NCBI GenBank assembly: GCA_022432975.1
Contig: CM039515.1
Location: 18,695,554-18,759,553 of the forward strand
Direction: 5' to 3'
Origin: Begonia masoniana
Taxonomy: Eukaryota > Streptophyta > Magnoliopsida > Cucurbitales > Begoniaceae
DNA: 64,000 nt
This document shows, piece by piece, positions 46,441 through 59,451 of the stretch. The notes beneath the pieces are model-generated. The model was not told the origin of the DNA. It saw only the letters and a list, made by a program, of their open reading frames with translations, and did no database searches. Position 1 is the stretch's first letter, and the number at the start of each line of letters is the position of its first letter. The position numbers and the translations under genes are program-made.

Positions 46441-49400
46441 CTAGCAACCCAAAATGAAGGCGTGTATTTCCGCCCAAGACGAGACAGTGTAGAGAACACC
46501 AGAACGTCCTTTCCAATTTGAGAAGCTTCCTCCATTGTAATCCTTCTGTTTCTTGATCAACCCAGAGAACAGAGGAACAAACAAAATGCCAAATTGAGTT
46601 CCAACTCTTCTGAGGCTGGCACTTGATCCAATAATGATTCCAATATCAGCCTCCAAAAGACAGAGCAAGTCACCAACCGAGTCGCCAATGTAAACTGTCA
46701 AATTCCTCTTATTGTTGATGCAACTCTTCAGAATATCATTAAAAGCTTCAACTTTGTCGAAAGGAGATTCCACTTTTGTGACTATTTCGCCCGTGGAAAT
46801 CGAATTTTCATATGTTAGCTCATTTGCATGCACGTTTAACTTGGACAAATCACCTGGAATACTCAAAAGGAACATACATTTTCCATTCAATCTAAACTGC
46901 CAGAAAAAGGACAACCCTAGAGTTGACAAGATTCATGAAAAAAGATAGATGGAATGTAGATTAATTTTGCAACCAGACCACAACCTATGATCCTTGTATA
47001 TGCTCATGATTATATAGACAGGCATGACAGCATGACGTAACATACATAATTCACAATTCCTAGTAATCTGATTAACAGTTCGTGACAAAATAACCCAGGC
47101 TTTTTAATGCTTGATAAAGTGCATGAAGGGAGGCAACGGTCAAGATACAACCTTAAACTAATCTTCCCAAGCAAGATTTTCACTCCCATTCAAAGTTTTC
47201 AATGAACTGCAGGACAAGTAAATTGCTACATCTAGCAAGTAAAAAATGAACTCTTAATAAACTACCAAAAGATTACTAGTGAAATTATAGAACTTTTTTT
47301 AAACTATAAACTAAAAAAAAAAATAGTGTTCCACTCTTGTAAGAGGAAAGCAACAAACCTGACAAGAAACATGACCTAATCAGATCGCCACACCAACAGT
47401 ACGAGAGTACATGAACACTTGCGTTCATGTTTTCATTCTTGACTAATTTTTGGAAAAAACTAGCACAACCATCCTGAAGACCTAGTCTTTCTCCAGCTCG
47501 TTTTACGTCATCAAGGTTTAAACCCTTAAGTACTCCAGATTCAATTACTCTTTTATTTGCTCTTATCTCAAAATCTGAAATTTTCTCCAGTGCAGTAGAC
47601 AAAACTTCATAGTTAAACACAACTGCAGAGTAAGAGTCTTAATGTCAATGTCATTGATATCACTGCATATTTCCAAATATAGGAACAGAACAATTATACA
47701 CCAGAGAAAAAGTTAGAATGAAAAATCGAACCTTTCTCAGGAGGCATAATACTTTCAATACACTGCTCGTATTCTTCTGTGAACTGACCAGAGAGAACTT
47801 CCCACATTTTTCTGAGGTCACTTGATGACATCCTAGTTATTTGATTTTCAGAGAGATTCTGATCAGGTTTTGGTGCCGTCACTATAGCAATTTCTGCTAG
47901 AATGGCTGACGAATCGACAACCGTACATGTCAAATCAAAATCAGAAAATATTGTTATACACTCTTCCGAGGGATTGAGCTGTCTGGCCAGAGGAACTATA
48001 GTTGGCTGAAAGAGAGGCTGAGCATAAAAGAAGTCTGTCTCAAGCTTCAAAGCTTGTAGATAAAGTTTTTCAATGATGTCAAGCTCTTCGCCTGTCAAAG
48101 ACACACTTAGTTTATCGAGCAGGTCTTCGATTTGCATGGCGGATGCCTAAATTCAAAGATAAGAATAGTTGAGCTCACGGAGTCAAGAGGTTTCGTTTAT
48201 GTTTATGCATCTTTTCTTTTAGTGTAATATTTAAAGGTTCTAAGATTTTCCCATAGAAACCAGAACAGGAATACTTGCTGAAAAAATTGTATGAATGAAC
48301 CTGAAAACTTTCACAGGAGTAATTACAAATCCACTTCTTGTAGGGGTGACTGTCATTGTCCGGTTCTAAAAATGTGTGGAACTCCTTACCCAAATGGGCA
48401 TATAACTTCATACAAGGTGTCATGGCACCAATTGTATATGCAGCAATTTTTGTCCTTTCGAATGGAGTTGCAAGTTTAACAAGACCTTTAACACCTTCCA
48501 CTTTGCCAGAAGATGTTGCTAACAAAAAATCTGTATATTTAACAGTTGCAGGATTAATTGCATGCTCCTTTTCCACATCTAAACCCCATTCCTGCAGACT
48601 CACATATTATAACAACAAAAAGGTTAACTTTATAGCAAAAAACAAAAAATCTGTATATTTAACAGCAGAAGTATCAATTACACCCTCTTTTTCCACATCC
48701 AAACCCCATTGCTGCAAGAGACACATAGTTATAGCAACATAAGGTTAACGTTGAAGCAAAAAACAGAAGTTTAGATGCAGGTTGAAATTTATTTATTTGT
48801 TGCATGAAGATTAAAAAGGAAAACTATCTTACAGTCTTAATGTATCAACATTATCAGTTTGACAAAATAATGAGATGAAACTAATGTCTTACCTGTACAA
48901 ATGAATTGTGCATTTTCAACTCCTCAAGAACAGCCTTTCTCAAATCTACAATTATCAGCCTCGCATCATCATCATCTGCACACTCTTCTGCTAATTCATA
49001 CCTACAAATACAAAAAGAAGAATTGAATCAAATAATGAATGACAAACAAAATATATGCATAACCATGTCAAAAGTTACTTAAATTAACTGCAAGTATTAA
49101 GGATATTCAGCTGTTCCTACATTCCATTTGTAGCTGGGAGAACTCACTAAAAGCCTTTCACGTAATCCAAGTTTACAGTAATGAAAGTTTCAAGCTTTTA
49201 TGTTAATTTTTTCTCACCTTGTACAGGAAAGAGTTTACAACTCCCTCTTTAGATGAACCTCATTAAGATCTTGCCTCCAAGGTTATAAAGTATTCTAGTG
49301 AGATGTAAAATGGAAACTCAGTAGCTGACAGATGTGAAAGTGTTAACCCATTTAATTGTGAAATAATTTCATTAATATTATAAACATTTATTTCTTCAAA

Positions 49401-50292
49401 GAACATTCAAATTTTGGTCATAAAAACATTTCTTTCCCATTATATCAACAACCAAAAAATAATATCGGATTCTGATCCCCAAAGTGGATACAGAATATAA
49501 TAATTGCTGATGAAAACTTCAAGAACAAAGTCTGTGACTACCGTGGTCTGTCCTCCATAATAAATTTTTATTTTTCAATAATTTTCTCAAGAAATACCAA
49601 CAGTTCAAAGAGACCGTTCAAAAATTTAACACAACAAAATTTTTTGAAGTAATATTCCCAAACTAACAGTTTCTTTGGACGTCCTATTAGTGAAATAACA
49701 CTTGATCAACGAATTTCTGATAGAAAATATGACTGATATGTCAGAAAAGTGGACAATTTTTACAAAAAAAAAAAAAAAAAGAAAAATCATGTCCATAGAA
49801 ATCCGCGAAAACATTTCCGACTGATACCGTTATGTTTAATGAAACAGAGTAAGGATATTATCCATCAATAACTGCAAGTATTCTGAAAAGAAACAATCCC
49901 TACATAACAAAGAAAGCAAAGAAACCGAATATCGTGAGAGGAACTCACGCTTTCACAAAAGTCTTAAGGAAATAAACGTCTTGAGCGATATAATGCCGGA
50001 AACTTTCAATCGAGAGATTGCCAGAGGCTAAACAGACTGAAAATGGATTGTACAAAGCGAAAACCGATTCTCTATGAAACTTATTCCAGAATCTTCTAGC
50101 GAGACCTACTTCGTTGTCGACGTTGGAATGGATTGTAGTCATTGAAGTGGAGGATGAGAATGATCGCCAAAATGAGTCGGCAGAGTGGGATCGAAGAGAG
50201 TTGGGGAGGAGAAATCGGAAACCGAATCGGAGAGAGCTCAGGAAAAGTGGCTGGTTCTTGATTGGATTGGAGCAGAAGAATGCCAAGCTCAT
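46441..50292 (-). CDS. TH2: Bifunctional TH2 protein: thiamin-monophosphate phosphatase (TENA + HAD), 6 exons
   Basis: The family enzyme dephosphorylates thiamin monophosphate to thiamin, the step before pyrophosphorylation to the cofactor. Exons on the minus strand: 50,292-49,949; 49,001-48,893; 48,591-48,301; 48,146-47,732; 47,622-47,359; 46,853-46,441. They sum to 1836 nt and 611 aa with an open frame. Residues 1 to about 50 are Ser/Arg-rich with almost no acidic residues (MSLAFFCSNPIKN...), a plausible organelle transit peptide. TENA/THI-4 domain: about residues 65-270 (ARRFWNKFHRESVFALYNPF, IAQDVYFLKTF). HAD phosphatase: D317 and D319 in FSDFDLTCTVVDSS, and D532/D536 in YIGDSVGDLLCLLEAD. 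The ATG at 50,292 was chosen over one at 50,427 because it gives a normal transit peptide and length. Exon 3 has a duplicated start upstream. Confidence 0.92.
48592..48725 (-). repeat. Duplicated splice acceptor and start of TH2 exon 3
   Basis: The segment 48,645-48,725 repeats the end of intron 2 and the first 70 or so bases of exon 3, offset by about 120 bp. It has its own acceptor TCTCTTGCAG followed by CAATGGGGTTTGGATGTGG, and its frame stays open through WGLDVEKEGVIDTSAVKYTD. Read on without splicing, it meets a TAA within 40 bases. It has diverged from the true exon 3 at many sites. Confidence 0.85.
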
Positions 50293-52193
50293 CAAGAGAG
50301 AGAAAGAAGACGGCGCTCTCTTTTCTAGAGAGAGAGAGTGAGAGAAGGCGGTAGAATAAAAAGGATCGTTTTGAGGAAAAATTCGTCTGTCTCGGGTCGG
50401 CTTTGTCACATGTAATGTAACGATCATTTTAACATATCATTGCTGCATCGATGTACACTCCCATCTTTCGTACACGCCCAAATCGCACTCGGTTTCAAGG
50501 AGTAGAAGATAGTTCAACCGGGACGTGCCAAAAAACATTACTTTCTCTGGATGAATTACTTTCTCGCTCGTAATTTTGTTAGGCATGTTCCCACTGCATT
50601 TTTTTTTTTTTTTTTTTTTTGTATGATATGAGGTTGCGTGTTGTTGTGCTGGTGGTCGATATGCGTCTATTAGTTCATGTGTCAATTTATGAACAAATTT
50701 TTGAGAGATCAACGTGCCCATTGTTGGTGATATATAGACATTGATGACCTTTTCGGGAGGTGATTTGACCTGCCTAATCGTAGATAAAGATCATTAGATA
50801 ATCATACAGAGAAGATGTAATTTGATCAATCAATTTTTTTTTTTTATTGAGATAAAAGAATAACATCGTCGAAAAAAAGTGTTTTCATCGAAATTATTCT
50901 CTGATTCCTGAGAAGACAGAATGGAGAAATAAATTTTTAAAATTTGATGTGACCTGAATTCTAATTAAATCGAGTTGAACTCATAAACAATATTAGAATT
51001 TTATGTTTTTCTCTATATACTAAAGTTTGAGTCGAAAAACTCATTGTATCTTGATTTCTTATAGTAAATTTCTCTTCTACTTGTGCTTTTTCTCGTTTAA
51101 ATTTTTTTATGTAAATCTTAGTGTCCCTATGTTTTCACGTTTATTTATTTATTTTTTCTGATTATTATTGTTCGATTCTCAACAAAAACATTATGCAGAT
51201 AAAATAAAGAACATGATTTTGAGAGAACCATTTTAAAGCACAACTTTTCTAATTTTCCTTCTTAAATAACAAAAAATAATAATAAAAAAAACTTGAAAAT
51301 TTCATATCAATTAGAAAAAGAACGAGACTCGAAAGATGGAACTGAGAACATCTTATCTAACGCAAAAACCCCTCAATAATCCAATCTTTCTAACAAAACA
51401 AATAAACCAAGAACGACCCAATTCCAAACAATCTTCAACGATCACCGGAGAAAGTGAAGCGATTGTTGAGCTAGGCTTTTGACAAAATTTTGTATGACGA
51501 TTTCAGTCAACAATGCAATCTCCTCATCTTCATCTTTCGTGAATGATTTAACCTCTTTTTGAAGCTCATTAAAAGTTCGATCTTCCCTCAACTTGATCTT
51601 CAATTCTTGCAAATCTTTCATGGGTGATCAAAGATTCAAACCCTAATTCTCCCTTCAAAGCCGATAACAGAAGAAGAGCACGTTTCAATTGTTTTATTTT
51701 TACTATTTAGACAATGGCATAATCTATTAATAGCCTCCTTAATCTACGATTCAGGTGATAATACTCGGAAAATTAGGAGGAATTTTTGAATTTTATTTAT
51801 TTCAATTTCATATCATTGTTTTTTTAATATAAAAATTAAAATTTCTATAACTCTTTTATCTTTGATTATTTACGTTATTATAATTTGTAATTTTAGGACT
51901 TTTTTAATTAAAAATTCAATTATAATTGATATTTTTTTAGTGAATTTTAAGATCTTTGACAATTATTTAAAAACAAATTAAAGAAAAAACAAACAAATTA
52001 ATACATCTTTCTGGGTGAGCTACCCAAAAATTATGATTATGGTAAATCCAGATGATAATTTAAGAACCAGAGTTGGACTGAATTTGACTTTTGTTTCATT
52101 AATGAAGTGAAACTCTTGATTCAAACCAGAGAAGAACAACACTTACCAGAGAGAAAGAGAGATACCTGATTATTATTGGGATTAACCAGAAAG
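50293..52193. other. Intergenic region, TH2 promoter side to INO80C 3' end
   Basis: The part next to TH2 is a CT-rich leader on the minus strand (AGAGAGAGAG on plus at 50,326-50,337), likely the 5' UTR. A T-run lies at 50,600-50,620. A small open frame is listed separately. Otherwise AT-rich with nothing recognised. Confidence 0.6.
51442..51621 (-). CDS. Small open frame, 59 aa, unrecognised
   Basis: It starts MKDLQELKIKLREDRTFNEL and ends SLAQQSLHFLR. It is rich in charged residues and likely to form an alpha-helix or coiled coil. It stands alone between TH2 and INO80C, in the same orientation as both, and the DNA around it is clearly more AT-rich than the frame itself. It could be a small gene, an exon remnant, or chance. 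I recognise no family. Confidence 0.35.
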   Translation of the reverse strand: MKDLQELKIKLREDRTFNELQKEVKSFTKDEDEEIALLTEIVIQNFVKSLAQQSLHFLR

Positions 52194-55100
52194 TTATTTT
52201 AAAACAACAGCTGCATTTCTCATAGCCAAATATCTTTGCACATACTCATTGGGAAGCGATCTGACAACCTTAAAAATATCAGCATTTGCATATCGGAGAT
52301 TCGTCCGGGGATCATAATAAGGCGCCTGCATCGTGTTAATACCATTCTTTAGTAAACAAACATCATCCAAGCAACCAAAATAATGACCTTTTTTTCAAGG
52401 TATGTTATTATATACAAATACATAGAGTTATCCATAATCAGAAACCAAAACAAAAGAGGGACTGAGATCTGAGATAGATGAAGCCAGATAGCAATAACCC
52501 GATTTGTCCCAGAAAACGATATAAAGCAGGTTTTACTCTGCATATATTCTTAAGCAAGATTGTTTACTGTCCTTTAGATTATTTTAACAACAGTGTTGTC
52601 AGTACCCCATCGTGATTCTCGACGTAAAAAAATCCATTGGTAAACTCATTGTGCGGTGACTTAAAAGAAATCCAAGCAATACGACCAATGGAATGAAAAA
52701 ATAAACACATATCAGACCAAGTCCGCATGGATGGATTAAAATCTTACACTTTCCTTTTGAGAAGATTATTATGTCTTAAGTTTAATCAAGTTTTCAATGG
52801 CTGAATCATTACAGCCTTATAGGATGCAACGAAACAAAGTAAATACAAACTACATCCCACTTAAGCTATATCAGATAAGAGAGCAACAAAAGATATTAGC
52901 ATAAACTACAACTCACGCAGTTAAATACCTCGTATCCTGTAATATCGCATATTCTTTTGCATGGATGCATTGATGGTGGCGACTCAATGTTAATGTCTGA
53001 ACAGAGAAGATATAGAAAAGATTGAAAGCTTATATTGTAAAGAAGCACAGAAAATTTGAGGGAGATAAAAGTCTTAAATTAATATCCTCTAATAGATGCA
53101 TGCGTACACAGTAAATCTAACTTAAAAACAACTATTTCTACTTCCCCTTTAGTTTTATTTTTATATATCCCCCAAAGGATCAATGCCAATTGCCATCACA
53201 TACTGGTTCATATTCCTCTCAAATACTTGTTGAAATATAGAATATACATTCGGGACGTATTTGTTTCTAGAGTAAGATCTATCAGAAAATCTTTCAACAC
53301 TTAATGTAACTCAACGTAATAATGGTAGATTTGCAATGAAAAATATCACGATTTTCTTATACATTTAAACATGCCCTTTCTCTTGTCTCCAAAATCATTC
53401 CATACTAAATTTGCTAGTAATATAGTGTCTTAATTCAGAAATTAAAGCAACACGTTCCAAACCTTAAACCGTATAAATGTTTCAAAAATATTTGCAAGTA
53501 GCATTACGAGACGAACCCGCCCATCCGATTTACGTACACCAGAAGGAAGAAAAGAACCGAAGACACAGAGGAAGACAATAAGGGTAGTTTAGTAAATGTA
53601 GAGAGATTTGCTGTTAATGGGGAGGGAGATTTTCTGTAAGGGGATATAACCGTCAGGTGAGGGGTATGGAATTTGTGAAATGAATGTGGAGAGAACAGAG
53701 CTCTCGAATTCTTTGTTATTGAAATAATAGTGGTTGAATGTTCTTTCTCTTTTCTTAAAATTCTATTGTAGATTGTAATTGATATTCTGTAAGGGATCTA
53801 TCATTGGTATCAAAGCACACGAATCTAGGGAAACATGACAGGGAAGAAAACAGCCATGACCTTGGAAGCTCAGCGACTGGATTCGATGGAAGCAAAGGTG
53901 ACGCAGGTACAACAAGATTTGTCCCGCGAAGTCGAGTCGATCAATGAACGGGTAGCTCGATTACCGGATTTGGAACAAAAAATGGTGTTACTGCTCTCCA
54001 GATTTGATTCTCTGGAAACGGCGATTCAACATCCGTCTCCAGCGTAATGGGACAAAGGAAAACCGACGGTGGAAGGAGAGGGCATACCACAGCCTAGTTC
54101 GCAAACAGCCCTACTGTCAGCGCCACATCGAGCCGGCGAAACGATGGGCAAGGCTCATATCCGAAAGGTCGAGCTGCCGGTGTTTGATGGGGGAGACCCA
54201 GATGACTGGGTATTTCGTGTTGAACGTTACTTTTCTCTACAGTCACTGCCGGAGGCGGATAAGCTGGCAATGGTGGCTGTCAACCTCGAGGGCGAGGCAC
54301 TTGCCCGGTTTCAGTGGGAGGAGGGGCGCCGTCCCTTCCGAAATTGGGAAGAATTCAAATCCCAGCTGCTCGACCATTTTAGACCTTCGTTGGAGGGATC
54401 CTTAGTCGAGAAGCTGCAACAGGTGCGACAAACAGGTTCCGTTCGGGACTATCAGCAACTTTTCGAGCGTGCGACAGCACCATTCCGTGATGTTCCAGAC
54501 TACCTCCTCGAAGCTCAATTTCTGACGGGGCTGCGACCTAGACATCCGGGCGGAGCTTCTGGTGATACGGCCGATTGGATTAAGCGCGATTATGGTTTAT
54601 GCACAGAGGGTGGAAGACAAACTCACCCTCATGCAGCAAATGGGTTCTCATGGGCCACGTTGGGGATCAGTTAGGCCACAGCCTCCAACCCATACCCAGT
54701 TTTCCAGCCATAAACCCACTCCCACAGCAAATACCCTCTCCCTTCGACCAACACAGTCACGGCCACCAGCGACTTCGACACTGCAAGGGCGGAACCTTTC
54801 CGCGCCGGTCTTGTCAGGAAGAACCCACGCCAACCTGGGTACATCCTCGGATTCCTATCGGCCAACATCTTCCTTCCGGCGGTTGTCAGACGCCGAACTT
54901 CAACAAAAACGGAGCCGAGGGCATTATTACAAATGTGACGAAAAATTTCACCCCGGCCACCGTTGCAAACAAAAAGAACTCATGGTGTTGGTCCATCAAG
55001 GGGAGGAAGAAACCACAGAGCCGATCGTAGGCGAGTCGGTAGAGGAGGAAGGGCAAGAATTGGAAGATTCAGAGATATTGGAGCTGGCCACCTTATCCTT

Positions 55101-58100
55101 TCAGTCTATGGTAGGTCTCTCTTTACCTACGTCTATGAAGGTGCGAGGCACCATCCTGGGCCAGAAGGTGGTGGTACTCATTGATAGTGGGGCCACACAC
55201 AATTTTATTTCTGTGGACGTGGTAAGGAAAATGCACTTACCCATATAGGGAACTCACCCATTTGGGGTATCTTCGGGAACAGGTATTCAGATGCGCGGCA
55301 ATGGACTATGCAGGGGGGTTACTCTAACATTTCCAGAATTTACAATTACAGAGGATTTCTATCCGTTGCAACTGGGTGGTGCGGATGTGATACTCGGTTA
55401 CGCTTGGCTCCGACGACAAGATGAAATGAAAGTCCGATAGGGGGCAATGACCATGACTTTTATGTTGAAAGGTAGGCAGGTCACTCTGCAGGGAGATGCT
55501 AGCTTAGCCAAGTCGCTGGTCGCTCTCAAGACTATGATCAAACACCTGGGACAGGGAGAGGAAGGCATTTTGTTAGAATTGGCCAATTGGGAGGTAACCA
55601 GCCAGAAGGAATTGGCTATACAAGTTCCAGAAGTTGCTCGCCTACTGGAGCAATTTGAGGATGTGTTTCGTTCTCCAGAAGGGCTACCCCACTTACGATC
55701 CTGTGATCACCAGATTACTCTTATTCCCGGCACGACTCCAGTTTGTGTGAGACCGTTTCGGTATCCTCATGTCCACAAGGAAGAGATCGAGAAATTGGTG
55801 GGAGAAATGCTAGCAGCCGGAATTATCCAACCGAGCAATAGTCCTTTCTCCAGCCCGGTTCTGTTGGTAAGAAAGAAAGATGGTAGTTGGCGCTTTTGTG
55901 TGGATTACCGTTCATTGAATAAAATGACAGTATCTGATAAATTCCCGATTCTGATGATTGACGAGTTGCTCGATGAACTACATGGTGCCACTGTGTTTTC
56001 CAAATTGGACTTGAAATCCGGCTATCACCAAATTAAGGTTCATTTGGACGAGGTTCCTAAAACAGCCTTCCGGACACACGATGGCCACTATGAGTTTTTG
56101 GTCATGCCCTTTGACCTCAAGAATGCTCCCTCGACTTTTCAGTCATTGATGAATTCCATATTCAAACTGTTTTTGCGGCAGTTCATACTAGTGTTTTTCG
56201 ACGATATCCTAGTCTACAGTCAATCCTTGGAAGAGCATGTGCGACATTTGGAAGTGGCCTTACAACTGCTGCGTCAAAATTCGGTATTTGTGAATGCCTC
56301 AAAGTGCTCCTTTGCTCAGTCGGAATTAGAGTACCTGGGTCACATAGTTTCAGCAGTAGGGGTATCGGTGGATCCTACCAAAATTCAAGCTATGGTTACT
56401 TGGCCTCCGCCTCGCAATTTGAAAGAGTTACGGGGATTCTTGGGGTTGACCGGCTACTATCGCAAATTCATGGCAGGATATGGCAAAATAGCTAGGCCAT
56501 TAACACAGTTATTACGTAAAGATGCGTTCCAATGGGATTTAGAAGCAACGGCAGCCTTTGATCAACTTAAACAAGCCGTGATTACAGTCCCTGTTCTGGC
56601 CTTACCCGATTTTTCGAAACCCTTTATAGTGGAGGCTGATGCTTCAGGCATGGGAATTGGGGCAGTTTTAATGCAACAGGGCCAGGCCATCGCTTTCTTC
56701 AGCCAAGCCCTATCCCCCCAGGCCCAATTGGAGTCGGTTTACGAACGGAAATTAAATTACGTGCTATTGTACTCGCCATCCTCAAGTGGCGCCATTATTT
56801 GTTGGGCCGACATTTCACCGTTCGTACGGACCAGCGAAGTTTGAAATACTTATTAGAACAGAGGATGGTCAGCCCCAACCATCAGAAGTGGCTCACCAAA
56901 CTAATGGGATTCGATTTTGACATCACCTTTCGACCAGGATCGCTTAATAAGGCCGCTGACGCTCTTTCTAGGCACCCTCTCACTATGGCGCTAGCAACTT
57001 TGTCATTTACAACAATGGTTCCCTGGGATACGATTCAGCAAGAACTAGAGGCAGAGGAGACCCTATCTAAGGTCTGGACACAATTACAACAACAGACAGA
57101 TACCACACCAGGATTCACTCTAAAAAACAATAGACTGTACTTCCAGGACAGGCTGGTCCTAGCCCACAATTCTAGTTTAATTCCCCTGTTGTTACAGGAA
57201 TTTCATGGCTCGGTCATGGGAGGGCATTCGGGGGTCTTTAAGACCTACCAACGACTAGCTACAGAATTTTTTTGGAAGGGGATGAAACGCCACATCAAAA
57301 ATTCCGTGACTGCTTGCACGGTGTGCCAGCGCAATAAGTAATCAGACATTATCCCCGGCTGGACTATTACAGCCCCTTCCCATTCCTCAACAGATTTGGG
57401 AGGATATATCAATGGCCTTTATCGAAGGGTTGCCAAGATCTGACGGGTATAATTCCATTTTAGTGGTGGTGGACCGCCTTAGCAAGTACGCCCACTTTAT
57501 CCCTATTAAACATCCATTCACTGCCTTGTCGGTGGCTCTCTTATTTCTGAAAGAAGTAGTTCGCCTCCATGGATTTCCGAGATCAATCGTTTCTGATCGA
57601 GACAAAGTATTTTTGAGTCAATTTTGGAAGGAGTTATTTAAATTACAGGGTATCACATTACTACACAGCTCGGCTTACCATCCACAAACGGATGGTCAAA
57701 CCGAAGTGGTTAATCGATGTTGAGAGACGTTTCTGCGTTGTTTTGTATCAGATAAACCGAGTTCGTGGATGAAATGGCTTTCTTGGGCAGAATTTTCTTA
57801 TAATACTTCATTCCACACCTCGATTCACATGTCTCCCTTTAAGGTTGTTTATGGGAGGGAGCCGCCCCCCATAGTTAGAATAGGAGCTAGTGCGACTCCG
57901 GTTCAGTCCATCGATGATATGTTACAGGAAAGGGATGCTGTTCTAGCCGAAATAAAGCTACATTTGGCTCGAGCCCAAGCTAGAATGAAGGAAACAGCAG
58001 ATGGGAAACAAAGAGATATAACATTTCAGGTTGGGGACTTAGTCTACCTCAAGTTGCAACCTTACCGGCAAAAGTCGTTAGCTCGGAAACGCCATGAAAA

Positions 58101-59103
58101 AATTAAGTCCTCGTTTTTTTTGCCCATTTACTGTTAGTAACCGCATAGGCAGCGTAGCCTATAAGTTGGAGTTACCGGCAAGTTCGGTGATTCACCCTGT
58201 TTTTCATGTGTCCCAATTGAGGAGAGCCGTGGGTTCTCAGCCAACCAACCTCTGCCTTCCTTCATCATTGACTGCAGAGTTGGAATATTCAGTGGAACCA
58301 CTGCAGATTTTGGGAGTATGCCCAAGCAAGGATGGAGTTCAGCACAGGGGTGAAATTCTAGTTCAGTGGAAGAATCTACCCATTCATGAAGCAACATGGG
58401 AATTCTACGACGTGATATCAATTCAATTTCCACAATTCAACCTTGAGGACAAGGTGAATGTATGGGTGGCGAGTATTGATACGAACCCGCCCATCCGATT
58501 TACATACACCAGAAGGAAGAAAAGAACCGAAGACACAGAGGGAGACAATAAAGGTAGCTTAGTAAATGTAGAGAGATTTGCTGTTAATGAGGAGAGAGAT
58601 TTTCTGTAAGGGGATATAACCGTCAGGTGAGAGGAGGGGAGGGGTATGGAATTTGTGAAATGAATGTGGAGAGAACAGAACTCTCGAATTCTCTGTTATT
58701 GAAATAATAGTGGTTGAGTGTTCTTTCTCTTTTCTCAAAACTCTATTGTGGATTGTAATAGATATTCTGTAAGGGGTCTATCACATTACTCCTGTTTCAT
58801 GCCAATGTCAAAAGGAAAAAAAGAAGAAAAAAAGAAAAAAAAAAAATCAAATTAGACTACACAATCTCCAAAATATATGTTATTAAATTCATCAGCAAGC
58901 AAATACCAAAGGAAAAAGTGAAGCTCACAAGTGGGTTCATCTGGGGAACAATTTTGATAATTCTCCGCTTGAATGATCTGCTTGAGATGTTTCCAGTGCC
59001 TGCCTCTGGATTGTCCTTTTGGGTATTTTTCATACATTTGGATCTTCTTAAAACTCAGGTAGCTAGGCAACAATATCTCTGATTCCAACACTTCTGCCTC
59101 CAT
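52194..59103 (-). CDS. INO80C: IES6/INO80C-like subunit of a chromatin-remodelling complex, 3 exons
   Basis: Exons on the minus strand: 59,103-58,929; 52,996-52,929; 52,325-52,194. They sum to 375 nt and 124 aa, the size of plant IES6-like proteins. The N-terminus holds [20 protein letters not shown] and [16 protein letters not shown]. Exon 2 gives [19 protein letters not shown], the start of the YL1 C-terminal-type domain, and exon 3 continues it with [17 protein letters not shown] and ends RNAAVVLK. In yeast and animals IES6/INO80C is a nuclear INO80 subunit bound near Arp5; the plant role is inferred by homology. Junction phases fit (ACT T|AC; GAG|GCG). Intron 1 is 5.9 kb because a Reina element sits in it in antisense; without it the intron would be about 650 bp. 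A 5' non-coding exon upstream is possible. Confidence 0.9.
53507..58783 (+). mobile_element. Complete Reina-type chromovirus (5.3 kb) in INO80C intron 1
   Basis: LTRs 53,507-53,803 and 58,477-58,783 are flanked by CATTA (53,502-53,506 and 58,784-58,788). The left LTR begins CGAGACG where the right begins TGATACG, so its terminal TG has mutated. By hand count about 16 substitutions and one 10-base indel separate the two LTRs. The primer site TGGTATCAAAGC is at 53,805. The short LTRs, total length and C-terminal chromodomain fit the Reina clade. It is antisense to its host gene. Confidence 0.92.
53835..58609 (+). pseudogene. Reina gag-pol, broken by stops and frameshifts
   Basis: Gag begins with ATG 53,835 and a coiled-coil-like N-terminus ([20 protein letters not shown]). 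The gag core ([20 protein letters not shown]) is open to about 54,540, where one inserted base shifts the frame. A zinc-knuckle-like [16 protein letters not shown] has lost its first cysteine. Protease [10 protein letters not shown] (55,180), [11 protein letters not shown] (56,195), RNase [13 protein letters not shown] (56,635), integrase HHCC (57,205-57,335) and core with SDRDKVF and HPQTDGQTE (57,590-57,710), then the chromodomain (about 58,280-58,420). Further breaks: stops near 54,045, 55,246, 55,438, 57,339 and 57,721; frameshifts near 56,750, 57,345 and 58,110. The frame runs on into the 3' LTR, ending at 58,609. Confidence 0.9.
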
Positions 59104-59451
59104 CCTGTACTTCTGCAACACTCTTCCCTTCTGCATAATAAGATAAAAAAAAACATTGGATTTTCCTCTGTAATTCAAGCTGACTTACTATGGTGAGTTT
59201 TAAACATTTGAGGAAGAGAGTTTGGATGATTAGAAACTTAAACATTTGCTTCATTTTGGTTGGGAAGAACATTTGGTTTCCAATGTATTTAGGATAAATT
59301 CTTTTGGGACATAGAGCCATTTTTTTACTCCATCAATAATTTTTTCTTTAAGCAAAATAGATTATTGAGAAACACAAAATGAATACAAGCAACGAGTCTT
59401 TACCAAGTGATTCCAATGAAAAGATAGAACTTCGAGATTACCGTGGATTAC
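59104..59451. other. Upstream region of INO80C
   Basis: Presumed promoter and 5' leader of the minus-strand INO80C gene. On the minus strand TTGCAG precedes AAGTACAGG-ATG, so a splice acceptor for a non-coding first exon is possible. No clear TATA box could be assigned. Confidence 0.45.

Noticed and set aside
49949..50427. Longer TH2 start at 50,427
   Set aside because: It adds a stretch unlike a transit peptide, read through the CT-rich leader; the ATG at 50,292 fits family length better.
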